Both the position numbers and the translations under genes were made by a program. From the NCBI GenBank assembly GCA_008729055.1, contig SDUX01000002.1, positions 2,817,874 to 2,881,873 on the forward strand: 64,000 bases of DNA, written 5' to 3'. Source of the DNA: Pyropia haitanensis. Taxonomy: Eukaryota; Rhodophyta; Bangiophyceae; Bangiales; Bangiaceae. Shown piece by piece: positions 9,216 through 20,153 of the stretch. The notes below the pieces were generated by a model that saw only the letters and a program-made list of their open reading frames with translations, had not been told where the DNA came from and did no database searches. Each line of letters opens with the position of its first letter. Position 1 is the first letter of the stretch.

Positions 9216-9944
9216 GCGCTGCGCGGTCAAACCCGTGATCCCGACGAGAGCAGATTTGGGCCACTCTGAGCGAGTGCGAATCCGCGCGGGGTCGTGCGAA
9301 TCGCCCCGTGAGCCCCCACGGACCGCCTTTTTTTTGTACACCGCCGCACACGCGCGTAGAGGTCAATTTGCACAGTGTGCGAAGCGCTTTTTTTGCTCAT
9401 ACTGATGGAGGTGGTGGACGACGACCTGGTCGTCGAAGACGTGGTCACCGGACACAGTGCGGCTCCACATTGGGAGCTATTAGGCGCAAACACTGCACGG
9501 TTTCGTGCAGTTTGTGCAGTGGAGTCTTGCAAACAGTGCAAGTTTAGCACTCCCGGCCGCGATCGTCCCACGTCGGCACACAGCCGCGAGACGGGACTTG
9601 GGAGGACGGAGCCCGACTTGGGGCTCTCGCAGCGGTATTTGAGTGCGGCCGATGCGACCTCAGTCCAACTGTCCACAGCCCCCGGCCTCCAGATCGCGCC
9701 CCCGCCAACAACAGCAGGTGACTTGAACGAAGTCATGACCAAAATTATTTCACAATTCCACGGTGAGGGCCGAGGCGTCCGACCGCTGTCGGGTGCTAGA
9801 CTGCACGGTTTCGCACAAACCGCAATCATTGGAGTGCTAAAACTGCACTCCCTGCGCGGCTGCGTGCGACACAGCACTCGCCCCACGGCCTCTCTGAGGC
9901 CCTTCACCCGCCACGGCGGGGTCACGGGTTTGACCGCGCAGCGC
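9216..9944. mobile_element. Candidate non-autonomous DNA transposon (MITE-like)
   Basis: 28-bp inverted repeats with one mismatch: 9216-9243 (GCGCTGCGCGGTCAAACCCG...) and 9917-9944. They enclose about 670 bp of lower-GC sequence without a credible gene. Inside, a block starting ACTGCACGGTTTCG occurs near 9494 and again near 9811. I could not identify a target-site duplication, and the ends may extend a few bases either way. A decayed element or a non-mobile inverted repeat are alternatives. Confidence 0.5.
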
Positions 9945-10023
9945 CGCGTGCACGCTCTGGGATGGGGATCCTTGTTGATCCGCGGGTGCCACCCGTCGAC
10001 GGGGGACGTTGTTGGAATGATCC

Positions 10024-10594
10024 ATGGCCGTCGTGTCCGCGGCCAGCGCCGCCGCCGTCCAGCGCCCATCCCCCCGTGTGCTCTTCCCCCCCGTGTCCCG
10101 TTGCGGTCGCGGCCGCCTGCCGCCCCCCGCAGCTCTGCCCCACGTTGGTGTGCGACCATGCGCGTGCCGGCGTTTGCCGCCCCCACCGCCGCGGCCGTCT
10201 GGCCACCCCGCCCACGTCGGCGGCCGGCGGCGGCGCGCCGCCGCGGCGGCGGCGGCGGCGCCCCCCCCCCCCCCCCCCCCGCTGTTGGCGGGCACCCGCG
10301 CGGCCGCGACGGCGCGCACCCCCCCCCCCCCCCCCCCCCCCGGCGGTCCCCCTCACCGCCCCCCTCACCACCCCCCTCACCGCCACCCTCGCTGCCGCCC
10401 CCTCCGTCGCCGCCGCCATCGCCGCCGCGGCCGCCCACTTTGTCGCCACCGCCACCCCCGAGCCGCGCCTGTCGGCCGAGTACCTTGCCGCCGCGGCGTT
10501 TGGCCACGGCGGCCACCGGGGGCGCCTCGCCGCCGCGCTCCGCGACGCTGCCGCGGCGGCACGGGCGGCCGCCGCGGCCGCCGCGGCCACTGGC

Positions 10595-10648
<54 letters not shown>

Positions 10649-11095
10649 GGCGGTGGCGGGGTGCCTCTGCTGGCGCCGCCCCCCGCGGCGGCGCTCGCCG
10701 AGTACGCCCGCCTGTGTGGGCACCGCTCGTCCCGGCGGGTGCCGGTGCAGTACCTGGTCGGCGAGTGGGACTTTCACGGCCTGGCGGGCATCGCCGTCGC
10801 GCCGCCGGTGCTCATCCCGCGGCCCGAGACGGAGGGCCTCGTCGACGCGGTGCTCGCGGCGGCCGCCGCCCCGGCGGCCGCGGCGGCCGCGGCGGGCGTG
10901 CCGACGCGGGTGCTGGACGTGGGCGTGGGGAGCGGCGCGATCCTGCTGTCGCTCTTGACGGCGTGGGGGGGGGGGGGGGCCACGGGCGTCGGCATTGACG
11001 TGGCGCCGGCGGCGGTCGCGCTCGCCGCCGCCAACGCGGAGCGGTTTGGTTTGACCCGCCGCGCGTCGTTTGTCGAGGCGTCGGTGACGGCCTAC

Positions 11096-11177
<82 letters not shown>

Positions 11178-11609
11178 CGGCGCGTGGGGGTGCGGGCGCT
11201 GCCGCGGCGGGCGCCCCCCCCCCCCCCCCGCGGGACCCCCCCGCTTTGACGTGCTCGTCTCCAACCCCCCCTACATCCCCGCCGCGGACATGGCGGGCCT
11301 CCCCCCCGAGGTGGCCTGGCACGAGGACCCCGCCGCGCTCGCGGGTGGCGGCGCCGACGGCCTCGGCGTTGTGCGGGAAGTGCTCGCCGCCGCGCCGGTG
11401 CTCGTCGTGCCGGGGGGGGACGTGTGGCTCGAGGTGGACCCGTCCCACCCGCCGCTGATTCGGGCGGCCGTGGAGGGGGGGGGGGAGGGGGGGGGGGGGG
11501 GGGGCTCCGGTGGGTGGCGTCCCACCGGGACTTTATGGGCAAGGACCGCTTTGTGCACCTGCGGGTGGCGGGGGGGGGCGCCGGCGGCACGCCGCCCACG
11601 GGTAGCTAA
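10024..11609 (+). CDS. PrmC/HemK-type release-factor glutamine methyltransferase
   Basis: Methylates the Gln of the GGQ loop of peptide-chain release factors using S-adenosylmethionine. Recognised by [27 protein letters not shown], the SAM loop [13 protein letters not shown], the catalytic SNPPYIP (about 11263-11274) and a C-terminal [14 protein letters not shown]. The protein is not in one frame: it jumps at C runs near 10261-10280, 10319-10340 and 11214-11245 and at G runs near 11473-11505. No AG acceptor precedes the NPPY block, so an intron does not explain that jump; homopolymer indels do. The start is uncertain: ATGs at 10024 and 10158 both begin Ala/Arg/Pro-rich, transit-like sequence. 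A poly-Ala run (11097-11177) is inserted between SAM loop and NPPY. Confidence 0.82.
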
Positions 11610-12456
11610 ACGTCAGCGTCTCTCTGGAGGGCGGAGCCTTGCCGCGGGCGGCGACAGCCCGCCGCCGGCCGTGGCACCCGCCGTCGTCCGCCTCTCAGCG
11701 ACCCCCCGCCACGGGGATGGCTGGCAAACGGGTCACTGTGAGTGCCGACGCACCCGTGCTGCGCGGGCAGGCACAAGGCAGCCAAGGTCCATCGGCGTGC
11801 GCACGGGGAGCAGCCAGCGGCGCTGTGGACGTCCACGTCGTCCGCCGCGGTGGCCGTGGCCGCGCGCATCGTGAGTCGCGCCGGATTTCCGGTGGTCAAC
11901 TTGGCGCATCACCTGTAGAATGAAAACACACCGCAGAAGCTGGCGAGTTGTCTCGGTACAGAAACGGGCCCGCAGAATGGCACTCTATTGTATATAGTCG
12001 TTCCGATCAAATACTGATATTCGGAACGACCGTAGGTAGGGTGATAATCCAATGAACGGAGAGAAAGATCTTCTTTCGTCTGCTTCTTGACCAATGAGCC
12101 CTCCGCGTGCGGCACACCTGGGTGAGAATTTTTGGAAAATCTGTAGACTGAACACGGGTGAAGAGCTCGTGGACCACAATTCAAACTGCAAGCATCTGTC
12201 ACGGCAATGGCACGGATCGATGGATGCCGCGTGGCCCCCGCCGCACCGGCCTCAGACCCGTCTTCCCAGACGCCGGTCCCCACCGTTCGTCCCCGCCCGT
12301 GGTGGTGGACACCCGCCCTCGTCCCCCCTCGTCCCCCCCTCTGCCCCCGTTCCCAGCGTAACCGCGGTTCTGGGAGGGGGCTTGCTGCTGTCGCCGCGAC
12401 TGCTGGGCAGCCAGCTCCCCTGCCTACCGGCTGGCGGGGTGTGTGGCGCGGTTGCC
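11610..12456. other. Intergenic region and promoter of the hisC-like gene
   Basis: No gene. 11920-12110 is markedly AT-richer than its surroundings and holds a TATA-like TATATAG at 11991, a hairpin at 11997-12030 and CCAAT boxes near 12051 and 12091. The reading frame of the downstream gene is open back to 12094 but is not conserved-looking before 12457. Confidence 0.55.
11997..12030. promoter_or_regulatory. Perfect inverted repeat upstream of the hisC-like gene
   Basis: GTCGTTCCGA (11997-12006) and TCGGAACGAC (12021-12030) are perfect inverted copies separated by 14 bp. They follow a TATA-like sequence and precede two CCAAT boxes. Could be a dimeric factor site or an RNA hairpin; unproven. 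Confidence 0.45.
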
Positions 12457-13863
12457 ATGACGATGCCGCCCGCACCGCCGTCCGCTGCCGCCTTTGCCGC
12501 TCCGCCCGTAGCGTGGCGCCCCCGGACGGCGTCTTGTCGGCGCGTCTGCCCCAAGACGCGGGCCGGTGTGGGGGTCCACCGGCGACGGGCCGCCCCCGCC
12601 ATGGCGGCTTCGCCCTCCCCCGCGGCGCCGCCGCCACCGCCGGCGTCGAGCTCCGCCCCCCCCCCCGCCGCTGGCGCCGCCGCCAACCCCACCGCCGCCG
12701 CCGCCACCTACACCCCCACCGACGACGTCCGACCCGAGCTCCGCCGCCTCGCCGCCTACACGCCCATCCTCCCCCACACGGTGGTGGCGGCGTCGCTGGG
12801 CATCCCAGAGGCGGCCATCATCAAGCTCGACGCCAATGAGAACCCGTACGGCGCGTCGGCGGCGGCGACCGCCGCGCTCGCCGCTACCCCCTACCTCCAC
12901 GTGTACCCCGACCCGGAGAGCCGTGACCTCCGCGCCGCCCTCGCGGCGTACACGCGCGTCGACGCGGCGCACATCCTGGTTGGCGCGGGCGCGGACGAGC
13001 TCATCGACCTCCTCTTCCGGCTGCTCGTCACGCCGGGCGCGGGGGATACGGTCGTCAACTTCCCGCCCACGTTTGGCATGTACCAGTTTGACGCGGACGT
13101 CAACGGCGCCGAGGTCATCTCGCTGGGGCGGGGGGGGGGGGGCGGCGGCGGTGCCGCCAATGGGGGGGACGCCAGTGACTTTCGCGTGCCCGTCGAGGAG
13201 GTGGAGGCGGTCTTTGCCCGCGCCGCCGCGGGGGAGTGTGCACGCCCCAAGATGGTTTTTGTGGCGAGCCCCAACAACCCGGACGGCTCGCTGCTGCCCG
13301 ACGCGGACTTGGAGCGGCTGCTGGCGCTGCCGACACTCGTCGTCCTCGACGAGGCCTACATGGAGTTTTCCGGCGTGGACCGAGCGGGCCTCGTGCCCCG
13401 CCACCCCAACCTGGTCGTGCTGCGGACGTTTTCAAAGTGGGCGGGCCTCGCCGGCCTGCGCGTCGGCTATGGCCTCTTCCCGCTGGGCCTGATGGAGCAC
13501 CTGTGGAAGTGCAAGCAGCCGTACAACGTGTCGGTGGCGGCGCAGGCGGCGGCGCAGGCGGCGGTGGAGGCAGCGTCGGAGCTGGCCGGCCAGGTGGCGG
13601 CCATGGTCGCGCAGCGCGAGCGGTTCTTTGTCGAGGCGCGCGCCCTTCCGTGGCTGACCCCCTACCCGTCGGCCGCCAACTATGTGCTGTGCCGCGTGGC
13701 TGAGGGGGGGGGGCGCACCGCGCGGGGCGTCAAGGAGGCGCTCTTTGCGCAGGGCATCCTGGTGCGCTACTACACGTCGGCGGGGCTGTCGGACTGCATC
13801 CGCATCTCGATGGGCACCCCGGAGCAGATGGACAAGGTGTTTGCGGCGCTGGCCAAGCTATGA
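12457..13863 (+). CDS. hisC: Histidinol-phosphate aminotransferase
   Basis: PLP enzyme of histidine synthesis: imidazole acetol phosphate plus glutamate gives histidinol phosphate. One exon, 468 residues from the ATG at 12457. Motifs: KLDANENPYG, YPDPES, VGAGADELIDLL, NFPPTFGMY, SPNNPDGS, VLDEAYMEFS, and TFSKWAGLAGLRVGYG with the PLP-binding Lys at about residue 327, then CIRISMGT near the end. The first ~55 residues (Ala/Pro/Arg/Ser, with CRRVCPKTRAG) look like a plastid transit peptide, which is why I prefer this start to the longer open frame from 12094. A short Gly run sits in a loop before the SPNNPDGS block. The frame is unbroken. Confidence 0.93.
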   Translation: MTMPPAPPSAAAFAAPPVAWRPRTASCRRVCPKTRAGVGVHRRRAAPAMAASPSPAAPPPPPASSSAPPPAAGAAANPTAAAATYTPTDDVRPELRRLAAYTPILPHTVVAASLGIPEAAIIKLDANENPYGASAAATAALAATPYLHVYPDPESRDLRAALAAYTRVDAAHILVGAGADELIDLLFRLLVTPGAGDTVVNFPPTFGMYQFDADVNGAEVISLGRGGGGGGGAANGGDASDFRVPVEEVEAVFARAAAGECARPKMVFVASPNNPDGSLLPDADLERLLALPTLVVLDEAYMEFSGVDRAGLVPRHPNLVVLRTFSKWAGLAGLRVGYGLFPLGLMEHLWKCKQPYNVSVAAQAAAQAAVEAASELAGQVAAMVAQRERFFVEARALPWLTPYPSAANYVLCRVAEGGGRTARGVKEALFAQGILVRYYTSAGLSDCIRISMGTPEQMDKVFAALAKL

Positions 13864-14333
13864 GCACGCGGCGCAGGGTGGTTCGGGAGCAGTCTGGGGT
13901 GAAGGGGTGGCGGCGCGGGGTGGAAGGTAGGCGGCGCGGGGTTATAAGGGAGGCAGTGCGGGGAGGAGAGGGTGATTCGGCAGAGCGGTGGAGGCTTCCT
14001 CATCAGTTGCTCTCACTGTGGTCACGTCGATACAAGCGCCGCGCGCGCCGCACCTGCCGTCAGCTCGCGCGGCCGGTGGCAACGCTGGCGGTTCGTTCCC
14101 TCCCAGTTCATGTCGTGTGAGCTACGGCGGCGGCGCCGTTGGTATCGACTGGCTTCTGCAGCAACCATCCAGCCGACTCCTGTGAGAATCAAGAGAGTCG
14201 CCGTCGGCAACGCAGCGCACGGGAAGGAATGAGCATGGACCTGGCAGCCGTGCATATGAAAAATACCAAAGCAGGCAGTAAGGTCCGCGGGCGAGGAAGA
14301 AAAAAAAGGAAGGAAACACAGGGACAGCCCCAT
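13864..14333. other. Convergent intergenic region
   Basis: Separates the 3' ends of the aminotransferase (+) and the carrier (-). Contains short GGCGGCGCGGGGT-type repeats at 13909-13942 and an A-rich stretch at 14297-14310. No gene seen. Confidence 0.5.
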
Positions 14334-15434
14334 CTACATTGCTGGGCGGCGGCACACCACAGCACGGTTGGTCCGCCCCGCCACGCTGCCCACCCGCCCC
14401 AGCCGGGGCGCCACAAACGCCAGCCCCGGCACAGACTGGACCTTCCCCCCTACCGACGCGTCCGTCAGCTGGCCGCTCATGATGGCCGCCCGCGCCTTGC
14501 GCTGCTTGATCACCTTGGCAACGCCCTCGTACACCGAAAAAGTGATGCCCGCGAGGGGCGCCAGGAACATCACGCGCGGCACCACCCCCTTCATCAGCGT
14601 CCCCGCGCCCTCCTCCTGCACAATGCGGGTGAGGGTGCTGAAGATGCCCTTGTACTGCACGCCCCCCGCGCGCTGCGTCATCAGCCGCGTCTTCACCACA
14701 TCCACCGGCGTCATGATGACGGCGGCGATCGCACCCGAAAAGCCGGCCAGGCCCAGGTTCTCCTGGTTGTTTGGCTTGCGCCCCTTGATGCCCGCAAACG
14801 CGCTCTTGGCTTGGCCGTGAAAGAGGAAGGCCAGCGCGTTCCACGGCACGTCCCGCGACATGGTCGCGAGGGCGCCGCGGTAAAAGCCGGCGGGCCCCTC
14901 GGCGGCGGCAATCGTCTGCACCGCGACGGCCATGTTGGGGTAGATGTCCGCCTGGATGCGCTGCTTGATCACCTCTTGCGGCACCCGAAAGGACGCGGCG
15001 GCAATCGCCCCACACGCGCCCGACAACAGGTCCCGCACCTGCTGGTTGCTGTCGCCCGGCAGGAGGCCCGCAAACTTCTCCTTGGCCGCCTCAAACGCGG
15101 CAAACTGGATCGCCCCGGCGGGGAGGGCGAGCAGGATCTGCGGGAGGACGCCCTTGACAAAGACCGACGGCGCCCAGTTGCGCGCCACGCCCTTTGCTTG
15201 CAGGCGCGTGCGCACCACGTCGACGGGGTGGAGGGACGTCTGCGCAACGCCCCGCGCAATGGCGCCGGCAATCATGCGTTCGCTAAAGGAGAGCGTCTGG
15301 GCGGCCACGCCGGCAGTGGCCGCGGCGGCAGTGGTGAGGGTGCGGCCGACGCGGTCGGCGGGGCCGCCCGTGTGGCGACGGCGGGGGGCCGCCGCGTCGG
15401 CGGGGGCGGCGGCGGGGATCATGGTGGCGGCCAT
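14334..15434 (-). CDS. Mitochondrial carrier family protein, SAM-transporter-like
   Basis: 366 residues in one exon from the ATG at 15434. The three SLC25 signature repeats are clear: HPVDVVRTRLQ, VPQEVIKQRIQ and TPVDVVKTRLMT. Each ends an odd-numbered transmembrane helix, so six helices in three modules. The second-module VPQE and the run SRDVPWNALAF resemble S-adenosylmethionine carriers of mitochondria and plastids, but the substrate is inference. The N-terminal ~45 residues are Ala/Arg/Thr-rich and could be a targeting extension; the C-terminal ~60 residues extend beyond the carrier fold. The frame is open upstream to 15968 without conserved sequence. Confidence 0.88.
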   Translation of the reverse strand: MAATMIPAAAPADAAAPRRRHTGGPADRVGRTLTTAAAATAGVAAQTLSFSERMIAGAIARGVAQTSLHPVDVVRTRLQAKGVARNWAPSVFVKGVLPQILLALPAGAIQFAAFEAAKEKFAGLLPGDSNQQVRDLLSGACGAIAAASFRVPQEVIKQRIQADIYPNMAVAVQTIAAAEGPAGFYRGALATMSRDVPWNALAFLFHGQAKSAFAGIKGRKPNNQENLGLAGFSGAIAAVIMTPVDVVKTRLMTQRAGGVQYKGIFSTLTRIVQEEGAGTLMKGVVPRVMFLAPLAGITFSVYEGVAKVIKQRKARAAIMSGQLTDASVGGKVQSVPGLAFVAPRLGRVGSVAGRTNRAVVCRRPAM

Positions 15435-15990
15435 GGCGGGCGGGGTAGCAGCAGGGGGGGGGGGATGAGTTAGGCAGGAGGGGGAAAAGGGGAAAGCCGC
15501 CGCAAAAGCGAAGGAGGTGGCGTTGACGGTGGAGGAGGTCGCGTGGACGGTGGAGACGGTGGCGTTGACGGTGGAGAGAAGGTGGCGTTTCCGGTAGGAG
15601 GCTTCGCAGTAGCGGTCGACGGCGGGAGACGGTGGCGACCGCACGTCTACCCCAGCCGATGAGCAACCGCAGCACGATTGTCTGCGCGCCTGCGACGGCC
15701 CGTGGCAATGGCGTGAGCCGGCCGGGCGACCACCGGCGCGTGGCAGGGGCCCCTGCGGAATGAGTGGTGGGACGGGCTGCGTGGGTGGCGGTTGGTCACA
15801 CGCGCCATGAACCGTCACGCGGCGGCGAGATTGGAGAGCTGCCTCGTCATTGTGTTGGCGGGGATCAGTGGTCAAGAGCGGTGCTTTCACGAGGCCGCTG
15901 ATTGGCTCGACGAAGAGGACGAATGCACTCCATTGGCTGCCATTCTGGGACGCAAGCTCAAACGTCACTCTTAGAGCTGCTCAATTGCAA
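15435..15990. promoter_or_regulatory. Upstream region of the carrier gene
   Basis: 15516-15592 holds an imperfect repeat of GGTGGCGTTGACGGTGGAG-like units. At 15897-15906 is GCTGATTGGC, an inverted CCAAT box in correct orientation for the minus-strand gene; a second ATTGGCTGCC lies at 15933. The block around 15990 is AT-richer. Confidence 0.45.
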
Positions 15991-17242
15991 AATTGATGTG
16001 CTAGATTAGCGATTCCAATTTCTGTATCGACTTGTCAGGATGGTTGGACACCAGCTGGCGTTGTTGCAGCCCACCCCCCCCCCACTTCGCAGGGTGCGGC
16101 ACTGTCGCCGGATCGAGCAAGACGGCTGTGGCATCTCCCTCACGATCGACGACTGTGCCACCCTCTTCTTCAGTGGCCGCCCCTATTCAGGCCATCATGG
16201 CGGTATTGGCAGATGGCGACAAGACGAGTTGACGGCTACCTCGGCGACAGCAGAGGCGGAACGCGGCCGGCGCGGTGACGGGACGTCGGAGCGCTGCTGA
16301 GATGCCTCCCCCGTGGGGTCGTGCGCACTTGGGCAGGTGCGCACCGAGTGGTGGCCGCGCCTCTGCTCGTCTACCAACGTCAGTGGTCCCAGTGTCCGTG
16401 CCGCGGTGTGGGGGTGGCGGGCGGGCGTCGGCGGCCAGGCCGCGGCCAGACACCTCGGTAGGGGCGGCCCCCGAGCGGGAGACGGAGGAGGGAGTGGCGG
16501 CGACCGGCAGCGCCGCCGCAAACGCCTCCCATCACCGCCGCCGGCGACTGCCACCGCCGCCGCTGCCGCCGTCGCCGACGCCGGCGGCGGTCGCCCACGG
16601 CCCCAGCCAGAGGACGGCCAACCCGCTGGCGGCACAGCCGTCGGCTCCGTCGCCGCGCCCGCCATCGACGTGGCCGGCAAGTACGACGCGGACCGGCCGC
16701 CCAGGTGGGTTGCTCGGGCGGCCACGCGCCGCCGCCAACGCCGCGGCAGAGGTAGACTGCAGCAGAGAGGAGGCGCGTCGGTGTCGGTGGGGCGGCAACG
16801 AGAGGCGAGTGGCTGACGCCCCCCCTGGGACGGGGGCGCCTCAGCGAGGAGGGGGCCGCCGGCGGGTGTGGGACGCGTCGAGGTGGCAACGCGCCAACTC
16901 TAGCAGAGCGGGGCCGCCGTGGCCGTCGACGACTAGTTTGGCGAGGGCGCGGGGAGCCAGGACCGCGCGCGGCTGGAGCGGAAACGATGGGACGCCGGCG
17001 AGCAGAGGGCACGGGGCGGCGGGGGGGTGGCGCGGCACGGCCGGCTATGGGGGACGGCGCCAAGCAGCCAGGGCGGCCGTGGTGGTGGCGGCGACGGCTG
17101 GGCGGTGGGTGGGACGGTGGCCGGGTCCCGCCACGGCCAGGCCATTGCCGCGGCCAGGTGGCGGCGGCAGCGGCCGGGCGTCGGGATGGGGGGGAGGCGG
17201 GACGCGCCCGTGCCAATAGTGGCAGCGCGCCGTCGCCGCCAC

Positions 17243-17273
<31 letters not shown>

Positions 17274-17483
17274 GTCGCCGTCGCAACGGCCGCCGCTGCT
17301 GCTGCCGCGCCGCGGCCGCGGGCCACACCCCAACCAGGGCGGCCGTGCCGCCGGGAACAGACGTTGAGGTAAAAAAAAAAAAAAAGAAAAGAAAAAAAAA
17401 GTAGAGAACAGACCGGAGAGGTGGCTGTGCCGCGCGCGCGGCACCCCCTGTGCCGCGTGCGCGGCGCCCCGGCCCGCCCCCCG
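15991..17483. other. No recognisable gene
   Basis: Starts AT-rich (to about 16030) and becomes GC-rich. Several frames are open on both strands, but their translations are Arg/Pro/Gly-rich without any motif. An A-rich tract at 17371-17400 lies just beyond the 3' end of the minus-strand ALG11 gene. Confidence 0.45.
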
Positions 17484-17583
17484 TCAATCCCGCTTGCGAT
17501 GGGCGCCCACCCTCCCTCCCTCCCGCGGCGGCGCGTCGCCGTCGCCGTCGCCGTCGCCGCCGTCGCCGTCGCCGCCGGCGGCA

Positions 17584-17616
<33 letters not shown>

Positions 17617-20088
17617 TCGGCGGCGGCATCTTCCCCCGCCGCCCCCCCCCCCCCAATGTGGCCGCCGACCGCGTCGAGGAAGCCCGCCACAAACGGCCCC
17701 TCGCCAAAGCGCCCCGCCGCGCCGCGCGCCGCCGCCTGTACCGCCGCGTACGTCGCGGGCGGCCAGCCGAGCACCTCCCGCACCGCCGCCGCCCACGCGG
17801 CCACCTCCCCCGCCCCGCGGCCAGCGACGAGCACCCCGCGGCGGCCGCCGTCGGTGTCAGCCGCGCCGTCGGGGGCGCCACCCCCCCCCCCCCCCCCCCC
17901 GACAATGTCCGTCGCGACGCCGCCGCTGTCGTGGGCGACGACGACCGCGCCGGCGGCCATCGCCTCGACCACCCCAATGCCAAAGTGCTCGGCGACCATG
18001 GTGTGGAGAACGAGGCCGACGCCGCCGAGGACGCCGACCACCTCGTCCCGCCCGACATTGACGCGGATGTCCAGCGCGTCGTCGCCGAGGCCGAGCGCCG
18101 CCGCCCGCTTGCGCAGCGCCGCCACCCGCCCGTGGTCGGCCGCCGTCGACGCGCCGCCGACCATGATGAGCTTGACGTCCGCGGGCGGGTGGGCGGCGGT
18201 GCCGCGGCGGAGCGCGGCGAGCACCTCGAGCTGCAGGCCGTGCCGCTTCTCGGGCCGGTACTGGCCGACCGACGCCATCAGCGGCCGCCGCGGGCGGAGC
18301 GGCAGCGCGAGCAGCGGCGCCAGCTGGCACGGCGGGTAGACGGTGCGCACCGGCGGCAGCGGCGGCGCCGCTGCCCAGACCGCCCGCACGTGCGCCGCCG
18401 TCCACGACGAGTTGGCCATCGCCACCGCCGTGCGGGCGCCCGCGGCGGCGTACGCGGCGGCAAAGCGGCGGTAGTAGGCGAGCTTGGCGCGCGACGCGAC
18501 GGCCGACCGCGCCACCGCCGGCGCGTTGTTGTACTGGGCCGTCCGCGACGCGACGACGCCGAGCATGTCGGCCGAGATGACGGGGTAGTGGACGTAGGCG
18601 GCGACGGGGAGGGGCGGCGACAGGGCGGCGGTGAGGAAGGCGAGGAAGGGGTGGCCCGCCGTGTCGATCAGCACCGAGGGGGGGTACCGGTACAGCGCTT
18701 CCGCGGCAACGGGGATGGCCGCGAGGGACTGGAGGAGGAGGGTGAAGCGGGGGTACAGGCGGGGGTCTGGGGGGGGGGGGGGACACGACGCAGAGCAACG
18801 GGGCGCTCGGCGGGCGGACGCAGACGTCAGCAACCCGACCACGGCCCACGCGGCACGGCCCGCGCGACGGCCTCGCCTCCCACCACGAGCCAGGGGCGGG
18901 GCGCGCGCGCGGCCAACCGCCACGCCAACCCCGCCGTCCCTCCCCACACGCACGCTCCCGCGGCGGTCGTCCCCTACGACACAGACCCCCTCCTCAGGCC
19001 GCCACTCCACCCCTCCTGACGCCACGCCGCAAACCACCCCACCTCACCTCCTCCCCGCCCCGCCCCCCCCCAACCCACCAGGGGACACCCGCCGGCGCGA
19101 GCGCCAAACGCCCTGCCGGCGGCCATGTTGCACCCTCCCCGCCCGCCCCCCCCCCCGGGCGGGGTCGCGGCAGGCCGCGCGGGCACGGCCCCCCCAACCC
19201 CCCCCCCCCCCCCCCCCCCAACCTACTCAGCAGCCACGCGGAGCGGAGGTCCACACACCGCACCCCCCCCAGACGTCCATGCCAAACTGCCGCCGCACCG
19301 TCGACCGCGCCAGCGCCAGCCGCGCGCCGCCGTCGGCCGCCCCGGCCCGGGCGGCGGGCGCAGCGTCGGCGGCGGTGGCGGCGGTGGCGGCCGCGGCGGC
19401 GCCGACGGCGGCGGCGCCGTCGGCGGCGGTGGCGGCCGCGCGGGCCGCCGCGGCGGACCAGGCGGCATAGACGACGACCTCCACGCCGTCGCCGTAGCGG
19501 TCGTGGATGGCGTTGATGGCCGTCCTGTGGTGGACGGGGGGGGGGGGACGGACACGGGACGTTGAGGGTGGTGGCGAGACGAGGCCAGGCCCGCCAGCCA
19601 GGCGCACCACCGCGGGGCAGACGCAAAGAGGTGAGGACGCGGCTCCCGTGCGCTTGCCCAACCGAAAAGTACCCAGCGCGGCGGCGGCGGCCGCCGCCAC
19701 CGTGACGGCCGCGGCACATGGGCGCAGCCCAGCTGGTCACCGCCGACGCCACCTCCCCCCCACGCGGCGCGACAGCCCACCCCCAGAGCCGTCTCCCAGA
19801 CGCGACGCGGCCGGCAGAACACGGGCACCCACACCACCACGCCGCCCCCCCCCCCCCACCGGCCGGCGGTCCCCCCCCCCCCTCCACACGGCAGCAAGTC
19901 CGACGTACCACAGGACGCGCTCCCCCCCCCCCCCCCCCAGGGCGGCCGGGTGAAAAAAGCCCACCACCGGCCGCCGCCGGCCACGCGCCGCCGCCGCGAG
20001 GCGGCTACGGAAGCGCCACGCCGCGGCGGCGGCCGCCGCCGCCGCGACAACCACCGCCGCGGCGGCGGCGCGGGCGGCGGCGGGCAGG

Positions 20089-20152
<64 letters not shown>

Positions 20153-20153
20153 T
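17484..20153 (-). CDS. ALG11: ALG11 alpha-1,2-mannosyltransferase
   Basis: Adds the fourth and fifth mannoses to the dolichol-linked N-glycan precursor on the cytosolic ER face. Exons on the minus strand: 20153-19909, 19524-19227, 18766-17484. Intron 1 (GTACGT...CCACAG) restores GGGGERVLW to TAINAIHDRY; intron 2 (GTAGGT...CCCCAG) joins DLRSAWLL to NPRLYPRFTLL. GT4 marks: GFFHPAALGGGGGERVLW, YVHYPVISADML, YNN, NSSWTAAHVRAVW, TVYPPC, SVGQYRPEKRHGLQ, and LHTMVAEHFGIGVVEAMAAG followed by HDSGG. The N-terminus is a long poly-Ala hydrophobic anchor ending in Arg, as expected for membrane attachment. Exon 2 changes frame at an 8-base G run (19263-19270), probably a one-base indel. The C-terminal ~70 residues are low complexity. 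Confidence 0.92.

Noticed and set aside
11097..11250. Intron between the SAM loop and NPPY of PrmC
   Set aside because: The stretch before the NPPY block contains no AG acceptor; a homopolymer length error in the C run explains the frame change better.
12094..12456. Earlier start for the hisC-like gene
   Set aside because: The open frame extends to 12094 but covers the AT-rich promoter island and CCAAT sites; transit-like sequence begins at the ATG at 12457.
16275..17219. 314-codon plus-strand frame
   Set aside because: Arg/Gly/Ala/Thr-rich without any recognisable segment; other frames are equally open.
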